Positions 25,550-32,087 of a stretch of 32,087 bases of DNA are shown one piece after another. The stretch is from positions 1 through 32,087 of the forward strand of contig CALWXR010000033.1 of NCBI GenBank assembly GCA_944385535.1, in the 5' to 3' direction. The notes under the pieces are model-generated. The model was not told where the DNA came from and ran no database searches. It was given only the letters and a program-made list of their open reading frames with translations. Source of the DNA: an uncultured Oscillospiraceae bacterium (lineage in GTDB: Bacteria; Bacillota; Clostridia; Oscillospirales; Oscillospiraceae). Position numbers and translations under genes: made by a program. Within the stretch, counting starts at the first letter, position 1. Every line of letters begins with the position of its first letter.

Positions 25550-26023
25550 ATGCAGCTGCAAATCCGGCAGCGGGTTTTTTCCTGGACGGACAGCTACGAC
25601 GTATACGATGAGACCGGGGAAGCCCGTTATGAGGTCAAGGCGGAATTATTCACCTTTGGACATCAGATCCATGTCTATGACAAGCGTTCCGGCAGGGAAG
25701 TGGGCTCCATTCATGAAAAACTTCTGTCCTTTATGCCACAGTTTGAGATTGTTATGGATGGCAGGGTTCAGGGAACCATCCGAAAGGTCTTTCATCTGTT
25801 TGTGCCCCGCTATGAGGTGGACTACCAAGGCTGGGAGGCCGAGGGGGACTTTTTGGGCTGGGATTACCGGGTGACCAGGAATGGCCGGGAAGTGATGACC
25901 ATTTCCAAAGAACTGCTGCAATGGAGCGATACCTATGTACTGCGGTATGAGAATCCGGCCTATGAGATCCCGGGGCTTCTGCTGGTGATCGCCATTGACG
26001 CTGCCAACTGCTCCAAGGACTGA
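25550..26023 (+). CDS. LURP-one-related (YxjI-type) protein
   Basis: A 157-aa soluble protein. It shows the repeating strands of the LURP-one/Tubby-like barrel: RQRVFSWTDSYDVYDETGE, then YEVKAELFTFGHQIHVYD, then the Gly/Arg turn NGREVMTISKELLQWSD. Members occur across bacteria, archaea and plants. The fold resembles Tubby and phospholipid scramblases, but no biochemical role is settled. Start at 25550 follows AAGGAGG; an in-frame ATG at 25517 lies in the promoter. It is the first gene of a compact run with luxS (22 bp gap), mtnN and a phosphoesterase. The link to methionine recycling could be operon convenience only. Confidence 0.85.
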   Translation: MQLQIRQRVFSWTDSYDVYDETGEARYEVKAELFTFGHQIHVYDKRSGREVGSIHEKLLSFMPQFEIVMDGRVQGTIRKVFHLFVPRYEVDYQGWEAEGDFLGWDYRVTRNGREVMTISKELLQWSDTYVLRYENPAYEIPGLLLVIAIDAANCSKD

Positions 26024-26045
26024 ACGTACAGATGGGGAGGAACCT

Positions 26046-26522
26046 ATGGAAAAGATCACAAGCTTTACCGTTGACCATATCCGGCTGCAGCCGGGACTTT
26101 ATGTTTCCCGGAAGGATCGGGTGGGGGCGGAAACGGTCACCACCTTCGATCTGCGGCTGACCAAGCCCAATCAGGAGCCGGTGATGAATACCGCCGAGGT
26201 GCATACCATAGAGCATCTGGCGGCAACTTATCTGCGAAATGAGCGGCAGTGGAAGGATCGGGTGCTGTATTTTGGGCCCATGGGCTGCCGTACCGGTTTT
26301 TATCTGCTGCTGGCGGGAGACTTGACGCCGGAGGAGGTGCTGCCACTGGTGACAGACTGCTTCCGGTTCATCCGGGACTTCCAGGGACCGGTTCCCGGGG
26401 CCTGCCCAAAGGACTGCGGCAACTGCCTGGATATGAATCTTCCTATGGCAAACTACTGGGGCGGCAAATACGCAGCGCTGCTGGAGACCATTGACGCGTC
26501 CCGGCTCCGCTACCCGGAATAG
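26046..26522 (+). CDS. luxS: S-ribosylhomocysteine lyase
   Basis: A 158-aa metalloenzyme that splits S-ribosylhomocysteine into homocysteine and DPD, the precursor of AI-2. The metal-binding HTIEH motif is at residues 53-57, catalytic Cys81 in GCRTGFY, and the third metal ligand among the cysteines of DCGNC (124-127). The C-terminal NLPMA and Y matches the family. Start at 26046 follows GGGAGG. The next gene, mtnN, makes its substrate, so the two perform consecutive steps of the activated methyl cycle. Whether this organism uses AI-2 as a signal cannot be told; no receptor gene is present here. Confidence 0.96.
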   Translation: MEKITSFTVDHIRLQPGLYVSRKDRVGAETVTTFDLRLTKPNQEPVMNTAEVHTIEHLAATYLRNERQWKDRVLYFGPMGCRTGFYLLLAGDLTPEEVLPLVTDCFRFIRDFQGPVPGACPKDCGNCLDMNLPMANYWGGKYAALLETIDASRLRYPE

Positions 26523-26550
26523 ACAGAAAACGGAAAGGCAAAGGAATACC

Positions 26551-27261
26551 ATGAAAAAACTTGGCATTATCGGCGCGATGCGCATTGAAGTAGAGACACT
26601 GCTGGGGCAGATGGAGAAGGTTTCTTCCGCGTGCCACGCAGGCTCGGATTATTATGAAGGTCTTTTGGAAGGATTGCCGGTGGTGGTGGTTCAGTGCGGC
26701 GTGGGCAAGGTCAACGCGGCTCTGTGCGCCCAGATTCTGTGCAGCTGCTACGGCGTCACCCATTTGGTGAATACGGGGATCGCCGGATCCTTGTGCAAGG
26801 AGCTGGACATCGGGGATCTGGTCATCAGTCAGGACGCGATGTATCATGACTTTGACTGCGGCCCCTTCGGCTATCCCGCAGAAATGGTCCCGGGGATGGA
26901 TGTGACTGCCTTCCCGGCGGATCCGGATATGATCCGGTGCGCCTTTGCGGCTGGGGAAACCGTGAATCCCGGCCATGTGAAGCTGGGACGGGTAGCCAGC
27001 GGCGATCAGTTTGTTGCCAGCAAGGATAAGAAGGAGGCCATCATTTCTCTGACACAGGCTCTTTGCACGGAAATGGAAGGGGCGGCCATTGCCCAGACGG
27101 CATACCGAAACGGCGTGCCCTTTGTGATCCTCCGGGCCATATCCGATAAGGCGGACGACAGCGCCGAGATGGACTATCCCACCTTTGAAACCATTGCCGC
27201 CCACCGCTGCGCTCAGGTCACCAGGATCATGGCGGGGAAGCTGGCGGATCGTCCCTTGTGA
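26551..27261 (+). CDS. mtnN: 5'-methylthioadenosine/S-adenosylhomocysteine nucleosidase
   Basis: A 236-aa enzyme that cleaves adenine from methylthioadenosine and S-adenosylhomocysteine, relieving product inhibition of methyltransferases. The N-terminus GIIGAMRIEVETL carries the general acid/base Glu. VASGDQFV, EMEGAAIAQTA (ribose-binding Glu) and the catalytic Asp in RAISDKADD follow in the normal order. Start at 26551 follows AAGGAA. It lies 28 bp after luxS and feeds it. Confidence 0.95.
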   Translation: MKKLGIIGAMRIEVETLLGQMEKVSSACHAGSDYYEGLLEGLPVVVVQCGVGKVNAALCAQILCSCYGVTHLVNTGIAGSLCKELDIGDLVISQDAMYHDFDCGPFGYPAEMVPGMDVTAFPADPDMIRCAFAAGETVNPGHVKLGRVASGDQFVASKDKKEAIISLTQALCTEMEGAAIAQTAYRNGVPFVILRAISDKADDSAEMDYPTFETIAAHRCAQVTRIMAGKLADRPL

Positions 27262-27317
27262 CGGGGCGGGCCGATGACTTTTCCCGGGCGAATTTTTTCA
27301 CGGAAGGGGGGACTCCG

Positions 27318-28181
27318 GTGAAACCCATTCCAAAACGGCAGTTGGCCACAGCCGCTGCGGGGCTGTCGCTGGCGATGATCGGCTGGAGCCTCTGGGAAAA
27401 CAGCTTTCCGGTGTTGACTACCTACACCATTTATAGGGTAGACCTTCCCGACGCCTTTGACGGCTGCCGTATTGTTCAGATTTCCGACTTTCATAACACC
27501 ACCATGGGGAAGGACAACCAACGGCTGCTGTCCCTGGTGCGGCAAGCCTCGCCGGATATCATCGCCATCACCGGGGACTTCGTGGACTCCCGGCATACAG
27601 ATATTCAGACGGCTATGGACTTTGCCGGGGCGCTGGCGGCCATTGCGCCCTGCTATTATGTTACCGGCAATCACGAGGCCAGGTTCTCGCAGTAGGCATA
27701 TTTGGACTTTGAGCAGGGGCTGCTGGATGCGGGCGTCACGGTGCTCCACGGCGAACGGGTGGTGCTTACCCGAGGGGAAGAACAGATCTTTCTTTTGGGT
27801 TTGGACGATCCCGATTTTCGCTGGAACGACAACGGTAGTGGAAGTCGGATTGATCCAAAGCGGCTTCGGGAGCTTGCACCCCAGGAGGCGTTTACCGTCC
27901 TGTTGTCCCATCAGCCCCGGTTTTTCCAGACCTACGTGGAAGGGGATATGGATTTGGTTCTGTGCGGCCATGTCCATGGCGGGCAGTTTCGACTTCCTTT
28001 TGCAGGGGGGATTTTATCTCCGGATCAGGGACTGTTTCCTACCTATGACGCCGGGGTTTACACCCGGAACAATACCAGTATGGTGGTCAGCCGGGGCATC
28101 GGAAACAGCGTCATTCCCGTCCGGATCAACAATCGGCCGGAGGTAGTCTGCATTCAACTGACACGAAGAGGCTTATCATAA
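27318..28181 (+). pseudogene. Metallophosphoesterase interrupted by one in-frame TAG
   Basis: In one frame the sequence has all motifs of a YkuE/YaeI-type membrane-associated calcineurin-like phosphoesterase: ISDFHN, TGDFVD, VTGNHEA, LLSHQPRFF and GHVHGGQF. An N-terminal hydrophobic segment follows KPIPKRQ. The frame is broken only by TAG at 27693-27695 (codon 126) just after GNHEARFSQ, and the frame then continues intact to TAA. TAG differs by one base from a Tyr codon. The start is GTG at 27318 after AAGGGGGG, and the gene follows mtnN by 56 bp. Possible explanations are a recent nonsense mutation, a sequencing error, or suppression. The intact second half argues the lesion is recent. Confidence 0.8.
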
Positions 28182-28198
28182 TCTGGAATAAACAATGC

Positions 28199-28246
28199 AA
28201 ACGGGGCTGCCTCAAAACAAAAGTTTGAGGCAGCCCCGTTTTTGTT
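28199..28246 (+). terminator. Strong terminator ending the luxS operon
   Basis: An 18-bp perfect stem (28199-28216 with 28224-28241, loop of 7) is followed by a T5 run on the plus strand. It lies 18 bp after the phosphoesterase stop and could also serve the convergent permease gene. Confidence 0.95.
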
Positions 28247-28303
28247 GATATGGTAAGCAGGGACAGGTCATTCAGCAGAAACAGCGCGTTGCGATTGCGC
28301 TTT

Positions 28304-29770
28304 TTATTTCTCCTCGCTTGCTTTTCCCTGAGGCTTCTCGCCGATGCTCAGCAGCAAATTCAGGGCAATGCCGAATATGGCGGCGCCGGAGATGCAGGGA
28401 ACCTCCATTCCGAAGAAGGGGATGGAGCCGCCGAAGGCGTAATTGCCGCCCAGACCGATGATCATGATGGTGGCGATGACGGCGATATTTTTGCTGGAGA
28501 ACATGTCCACCTTCTTGTCGATCATAATGGCGATGCCCTGAGCGGCGATGGCGCCGAAGAGGTAAATCTCCAGACCGCCGATAACCGCGGTGGGAATGGC
28601 GTAAATGGCCTGGATCAGGGGCGTGAAGCAGGAGAGAACCATGGCGAAGATGGCGGCGGCGATCAGCACGGGAATGCTGAACACCTTGGTGATGGCCATG
28701 GTGCTGATGTTTTCACCGTAGTTGGTACCGGCAGGGCCGCCGATGACGCCGGTGATCATGTCGCCTACGCCGTCGCCGATCAGGTTCCGATCCAGCAGGC
28801 CGATCAGATTGTACTTGCCCTTGCCCTTCTTCTTGGCTACGTCATTGACGTAGATATCCAGCTGATACATATGCGCGGTAGACTCGGGGATGGTGGCGAT
28901 GGCTACAGGCATGATGGCCACCACAGCCTCCCAGGACAGCCTGGGAAGGGAGAAGGCGGGCAGAGCAAAGATGCTGCCAGTGCCCAGCTTCCAGGAGGAG
29001 GCGGAGACGATGCTTTCCACGCTCATGGCGTCAAAAAGATTGCTTTCCGGGATACGGCCGCCGGCAATATAAATCAGGAGGGCAGTCAGACAGCCAACAC
29101 CGGCGCCCAGCAGCAGAGGCAGCTGGCCCAACAGGCCCTTCAGGTAGTGGGAGAACAGAATGGTAGAAAGCAGGGTGGCCAGGGATACCACCCAGACAAG
29201 GCCCATATCGCCGGTGAAGGTGGCGGAGGGGGTGTAGGCGTCGCTCAAAGCATTGCCCGCCAGGGTCAGACCGATGATCATGGCGATGGGGCCGGTGATG
29301 CTGGGGGGCAGGATCTTTTCCACTGCCTTCGGGCCGAAGAAGCGAACCAGCAGACCGGCGGCGATGGAAACAAAGCCGGACATCACAATGCCGAACTGAG
29401 CAAATTGAATGGCTTCCGTGGGCAGGGTCTCCACCGTATTGTTCTGCCATGCCTGCAGCTGCGCGGCGGCTTCCGGAGACAGCTTGGCGATGATGGCTTC
29501 GCTGGTCACCAAACTGGCAATGGCAGTCAGATAGGCAAAGCTGGAGCCGTAGTACAGCGGGATCTTCTGGCCGGTGACCAGGATGAAGCACAGGGTTGCC
29601 AGGCCGCTGGCAAAGATGGTGGTGGATACCTGGAAGCCGGTGACCAGAGCCACGGTCACGGTGGCGGGGAACATGACGATCACCTGCTGCAACGCGTACA
29701 GCAGCAGCCGTCCTGTGGTGGGCCGCTCGTCAGGCAGATAGCCCAGTGCCTTTGTTTTCTTTTGGGACAT
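28304..29770 (-). CDS. uraA: Uracil permease (NCS2/NAT family)
   Basis: A 488-aa proton symporter for uracil or a related base, with about 14 hydrophobic segments. The substrate-binding region has Glu in IATIPESTAHMYQ and the family signature GGPAGTNYGENISTMAITK, with its key Glu. Both resemble PyrP/UraA rather than the xanthine or urate branch. Start at 29770 follows AAGGAGG by 10 nt; an in-frame ATG at 29881 lies at the promoter. No partner pyrimidine gene is adjacent. A leader of about 120 nt suggests control by attenuation, though I see no clear PyrR-binding motif. Confidence 0.88.
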   Translation of the reverse strand: MSQKKTKALGYLPDERPTTGRLLLYALQQVIVMFPATVTVALVTGFQVSTTIFASGLATLCFILVTGQKIPLYYGSSFAYLTAIASLVTSEAIIAKLSPEAAAQLQAWQNNTVETLPTEAIQFAQFGIVMSGFVSIAAGLLVRFFGPKAVEKILPPSITGPIAMIIGLTLAGNALSDAYTPSATFTGDMGLVWVVSLATLLSTILFSHYLKGLLGQLPLLLGAGVGCLTALLIYIAGGRIPESNLFDAMSVESIVSASSWKLGTGSIFALPAFSLPRLSWEAVVAIMPVAIATIPESTAHMYQLDIYVNDVAKKKGKGKYNLIGLLDRNLIGDGVGDMITGVIGGPAGTNYGENISTMAITKVFSIPVLIAAAIFAMVLSCFTPLIQAIYAIPTAVIGGLEIYLFGAIAAQGIAIMIDKKVDMFSSKNIAVIATIMIIGLGGNYAFGGSIPFFGMEVPCISGAAIFGIALNLLLSIGEKPQGKASEEK

Positions 29771-29892
29771 AGAAATGGATCCTCCTTTGGCTTTTTGGCG
29801 CATCAGTGTCTCTTCTCTCCGCTGGGAAAAAGCGGTTCTTTTAAACGTGAGCCGTTCACGATTTGGTAACGGTCTGTTCATCCACTGCCCAA
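29771..29892 (-). promoter_or_regulatory. Structured leader of the uracil permease gene
   Basis: Overlapping pairings are possible. CGTGA/TCACG (29846-29860) shares bases with CCGTT/AACGG (29852-29872), so they cannot form together. A third hairpin AGCGG/CCGCT is at 29819-29835. The arrangement could be a switch, but the stems are only 5 bp. Confidence 0.35.
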
Positions 29893-29898
29893 ATAGGC

Positions 29899-29927
29899 AT
29901 TATACCGCCATGAGAGAAATTAGTCAA
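29899..29927 (-). promoter_or_regulatory. Sigma-A promoter of the uracil permease gene
   Basis: On the minus strand TTGACT (29927-29922), 17 bp, TATAAT (29904-29899). It is near consensus. Confidence 0.88.
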
Positions 29928-30012
29928 TCCACGGAACGGATTTCTTTTTGAAAACAGGAAAAAAAGGAGGATGGGCAATGTCCTTCCCCACGCCAAAAAA
30001 TGAGACTGGGGC

Positions 30013-30053
30013 ATAAAAAGACCATGCAACCCGGGGCGGGCTGCATGGTCTTT
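30013..30053 (-). terminator. Terminator of the flavodoxin cluster
   Basis: A 12-bp stem AAAGACCATGCA/TGCATGGTCTTT (30018-30029 with 30042-30053) is followed on the minus strand by a T run. It is about 100 bp past the flavodoxin stop; the stretch between holds nothing recognisable. Confidence 0.82.
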
Positions 30054-30155
30054 CTTAGGATGATACCGCGCTCCTTGCGATGGCGCCGTTCACAGGCTGC
30101 CGTTGAGAAACAGCAAGGTTTTCATGCGTTGGGTATGGTGATTATTGGGGGAATC

Positions 30156-30581
30156 TCAGATCAACGCCGCACCCAGAGCGCGGCAAGCCGCTTCTGCTTC
30201 CTCGTCCGGGCTTTCCTGGCAAATCACGCTTTCCGCGGCCAGGATGGCCCCATCCTTGCGACAGCAATCTTCCCAGGTACGCATCCATTCTCCATCGCCC
30301 CAGCCGTAGGAGCCAAACAACGCGATTTTTTTGCCGGAGAGCTTGCGCTCACAATCCAGGAACATGGGCTCAAATTCGCTCTCTTCCAGCTGCTCGCTGC
30401 CCATAGACGGACAACCGAACGCAAGGGCGTCAAAGGAATCCATCTGGGACGCTCCAAATTCAGAAGCGGTAAAGACGGTAACATCCCCACCGGCATTCTT
30501 GGCGCCATCCGCTACGGCGTTCGCCATGGCTTCGGTATTACCCGTACCACTCCAATAAACAACAGCAATTTTACTCATCAT
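30156..30581 (-). CDS. Flavodoxin
   Basis: A 141-aa FMN-binding electron carrier. The N-terminal strand IAVVYWSGTGNTEAMA contains the phosphate-binding loop (SGTGNT). The FMN-contact loops are FGCPSMGSE and GSYGWGDGEWM. The length is that of a short-chain flavodoxin. Of the three possible starts (30587, 30581, 30578) the first is too close to the AAAGG site; 30581 has 7-nt spacing and is chosen. Flavodoxins replace ferredoxin under iron limitation, which fits the candidate metalloregulator site upstream of this cluster. It is the last gene of the run DUF2325-DUF3793-flavodoxin. Confidence 0.93.
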   Translation of the reverse strand: MMSKIAVVYWSGTGNTEAMANAVADGAKNAGGDVTVFTASEFGASQMDSFDALAFGCPSMGSEQLEESEFEPMFLDCERKLSGKKIALFGSYGWGDGEWMRTWEDCCRKDGAILAAESVICQESPDEEAEAACRALGAALI

Positions 30582-30611
30582 TGACATACCTTTCTTTTCA
30601 GAATTATTATA

Positions 30612-31163
30612 TTAACCGGCTACAGTCAGCCGTTCAATATCTTTGCCAAGGGACCATTGTTCGCAGTAAATGCGCGTGCATTTCTTGTAAAGAGCAAAGG
30701 TCTTTTGCGCTTGCTCCACATCTCCATATACTTTCCACATTCCGCTGCACTTGAAATTCTGCGCTTTATTTTGAATGAATCCCAGTACATCTACCGTAGG
30801 ATACCCAAGGAACAGACCAATCTCATGTGGAAATTCTTCGGAAGCGTTCAGGCGTTTTGCCAGATGGGCGATACACTGCTCCGGGCTTTTATTGCAATAT
30901 CCGCAATCCTTCAGCAATTCACAAGCCACTTCATCTTGAAGATCATGGAATAGACGCTGTGGACGGTAGACATAAATTAAGCCAATTCCGTTGCGGTAAC
31001 GCAGAGGAAGCACACGCAGACCTTTTTTGACAAGCGCGCGATTCAGTTTGCGAACGGCATCACGAAGCTCTATATCATCTGCAAACTTGGCGGTAAACAG
31101 GCTTCCGGTTTTCAGTCCGGCCAGTGTGGGTGAACAATGCCGAACAACCATTTCTTCAGACAT
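30612..31163 (-). CDS. DUF3793 family protein
   Basis: A 183-aa soluble protein. Recognisable family blocks are LAGLKTGSLF, a central LPLRYRNGIGLIYVYRP, the cysteine cluster CGYCNKSPEQC (about 88-98), EFPHEIGLFLGYP, and FKCSGMWKVYGD near the end. The biochemical role is unknown. In Clostridia such genes often accompany flavodoxin and iron-transport genes. AAGGAGGG precedes the start. The gene begins 13 bp after DUF2325 and ends 24 bp before flavodoxin, so all three are probably one transcript. Confidence 0.85.
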   Translation of the reverse strand: MSEEMVVRHCSPTLAGLKTGSLFTAKFADDIELRDAVRKLNRALVKKGLRVLPLRYRNGIGLIYVYRPQRLFHDLQDEVACELLKDCGYCNKSPEQCIAHLAKRLNASEEFPHEIGLFLGYPTVDVLGFIQNKAQNFKCSGMWKVYGDVEQAQKTFALYKKCTRIYCEQWSLGKDIERLTVAG

Positions 31164-31176
31164 ATTGGAACCCTCC

Positions 31177-31455
31177 TTATGGGGTATGCTGTTCCAGAAT
31201 ATTTTTTAAGGCCGCTAAGGAACTGCTGTGAGAACGGACGATGATCGTATCTTGCCCTTTGACATTGCTGAGAACACAGCGAACCATGGTATGGGATACG
31301 GTGCTGGTGAACAGAATCAGCAAATCGGGACGCCCCAGATTCTTTAGCGCAACCGTCCTTAGCGGGTAGACTTTGGCCTTACACCGGTAGGCCTGACATA
31401 AGTTTTTATATTGGCGGGTCATGCACTCGTTTCCGCCGACGATTACAATGCTCAT
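31177..31455 (-). CDS. DUF2325 domain protein
   Basis: A 92-aa protein with the family pattern MSIVIVGGNE at the start, a central PDLLILFTSTVSHTMV and a C-terminal DTIIVRSHSSSLAALKNIL. It has a Rossmann-like alternation of strands and helices. Function is unknown. AAAGGAGG precedes the start. A palindrome with TTAG/CTAA arms sits just upstream of that site and may be a metalloregulator operator. Confidence 0.85.
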   Translation of the reverse strand: MSIVIVGGNECMTRQYKNLCQAYRCKAKVYPLRTVALKNLGRPDLLILFTSTVSHTMVRCVLSNVKGQDTIIVRSHSSSLAALKNILEQHTP

Positions 31456-31471
31456 CCTGTCCTCCTTTCCT

Positions 31472-31487
31472 GTTAGCGGCTGCTAAC
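31472..31487. promoter_or_regulatory. Candidate DtxR/IdeR-type operator
   Basis: GTTAGC-GGCT-GCTAAC is a perfect inverted repeat with the TTAG-N6-CTAA arms of DtxR-family boxes (TTAGG-TA-CCTAA type). It lies directly upstream of the DUF2325 ribosome binding site, where bound protein would block transcription or elongation. Confidence 0.45.
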
Positions 31488-31502
31488 TATCATCCGAATT
31501 TT

Positions 31503-31533
31503 TAAGGCCGGCGGCCTTACGATTGGAATTATA
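31503..31533 (-). promoter_or_regulatory. Possible -10 element and leader palindrome of the DUF2325 cluster
   Basis: On the minus strand TATAAT is at 31533-31528, without a clear -35. TAAGGCC/GGCCTTA (31503-31519) would fall at the start of the leader. The promoter call is tentative. Confidence 0.4.
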
Positions 31534-31598
31534 CAAAACTGATTTGTTTTTTTCTGCTCCAAAAAGACAGAGTAAAGCTCCAAACGGATTCAAATGCA

Positions 31599-31721
31599 TT
31601 ATACCTGAGCATTGGCAGAAGCCGTTTTTCGCGCTTTCTTTTTCAATAATCCCTTTATCCTGGAGAGCCCCCAGGCAAATACTGCCGCTGTGATTAAAGC
31701 AATTATTTCTTTCAGCTCCAT
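31599..31721 (-). CDS. Small 40-aa membrane peptide
   Basis: Begins MELKEIIALITAAVFAWGLS and has one hydrophobic helix (about residues 5-20) followed by a strongly basic tail (RIKGLLKKKARK). The reason to call it is a strong site, AAAAAAGGAGG, 10 nt before the ATG at 31721. It lies upstream of and on the same strand as DUF2325. I do not recognise the family. The helix and basic tail resemble small membrane regulators, holin-like or toxin-like peptides. No antitoxin or antisense RNA is evident. Confidence 0.5.
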   Translation of the reverse strand: MELKEIIALITAAVFAWGLSRIKGLLKKKARKTASANAQV

Positions 31722-32087
31722 AATGGGCGCCTCCTTTTTTGATGCCAATAGAATAAAAAAAGGCAGAAGCTCCCCCAAGGCTCCAAAAGTGTAAAGGGAG
31801 CTGGCCCGCAGGGCCTGAGGGATTGTGCAGTGAAATGCTGCGAATTCGCCCCCACTCCGGCGAAAAGGGAAGCGCCTCGCCGCGTCAATCCCCCCAGTCA
31901 CGGCTTCGCCGTGACAGCCCCCTTGTGTAAAGGGGGCCTTTGGCTGCTTCCTTTTTCTGCAATTTGTGTACAATTTGAATTTGCTCATTTAGAGTTACTT
32001 TATTACTTTATATGCTTATCGACTTAACTCAGCAAGGCACAAGATGTAGCCACAGCCCTGGTAAGGCGTAAAAACAACTGGTTACCG
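31722..32087. other. Gene-free end of the window
   Basis: No convincing gene is visible in these 366 bp. The stretch is mostly repeat modules (31764-32033) plus a short unexplained end. Confidence 0.6.
31764..32033 (-). repeat. Modular inverted repeat element
   Basis: Two hairpin units in opposite orientation. The minus strand of 31764-31824 and the plus strand of 31886-31945 share the pattern CAATCCC, central hairpin, CAGC-CCCTT, AAAGGG-type tail. Central hairpins are GGCCC/GGGCC (31803-31815) and GTCACGGC/GCCGTGAC (31897-31915). GCCCCCTT/AAGGGGGC forms another at 31917-31937. Modules b (about 31946-31997) and a (32001-32033) follow and recur at 2597-2690 and 49-82. Confidence 0.7.

Noticed and set aside
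27696..28181. Independent gene made of the second half of the phosphoesterase
   Set aside because: It has no ribosome binding site or plausible start, and it lacks the first three metal-binding motifs, so it is the continuation of the broken gene.
29771..29900. Purine riboswitch or PyrR-binding site in the permease leader
   Set aside because: The conserved purine core and the PyrR anti-antiterminator loop were not seen.

Overview
The window looks like chromosome of a GC-rich, low-GC-phylum (Firmicutes) anaerobe, most likely a gut Oscillospiraceae/Clostridia relative. The grounds are strong AGGAGG ribosome binding sites, sigma-A promoters with 16-18 bp spacers, VanW, DUF3793 and DUF2325 families, a GPH sugar transporter beside a GH79-like glycosidase, and intergenic hairpin repeats of the type common in that family. 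The taxon is an inference; no rRNA is present. I see no tRNA, CRISPR array, phage gene or transposase.

Layout. 1-277: hairpins and a fragment of a dispersed repeat. 278-4607: a probable glucuronide-use locus with a GH79-like hydrolase, a TetR repressor and a GPH symporter, carrying a triple 11-bp-period direct repeat in front of the symporter. 4647-16853: genome maintenance and housekeeping. This holds uvrB and radC (overlapping, minus strand), an orphan histidine-kinase-like protein lacking the phospho-acceptor His, uvrA (minus strand), then prs-pth-mfd (plus strand). 16870-25330: a cell-envelope block. Two VanW/YoaR-like membrane proteins flank an inward-facing ECF sigma/anti-sigma pair, followed by a very acidic membrane protein with a degenerate polysaccharide-deacetylase-like ectodomain. 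25500-28246: an operon of a LURP-one/YxjI protein, luxS, mtnN and a metallophosphoesterase broken by one in-frame TAG. 28304-29927: a uracil permease with its own promoter and a structured leader. 30018-31721: a minus-strand cluster of a 40-aa membrane peptide, DUF2325, DUF3793 and flavodoxin, with a DtxR/IdeR-like palindrome in front of DUF2325. 31764-32033: inverted, modular hairpin repeats, parts of which recur at 49-82 and 2597-2690.

How the genes work together. The first locus has the parts list of E. coli uidRAB, with a different glycosidase family. UvrA, UvrB and Mfd give most of transcription-coupled excision repair. LuxS and MtnN form the two-step detoxification of S-adenosylhomocysteine. 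The envelope block has its own sigma/anti-sigma switch with a characteristic ECF -10 element. The last cluster resembles iron-limitation loci.

Most of the window is ordinary chromosome. The least explained items are the structured leader of the first VanW gene, the His-less kinase, the degenerate deacetylase-like protein, the 11-bp-period repeats and the modular repeat family.
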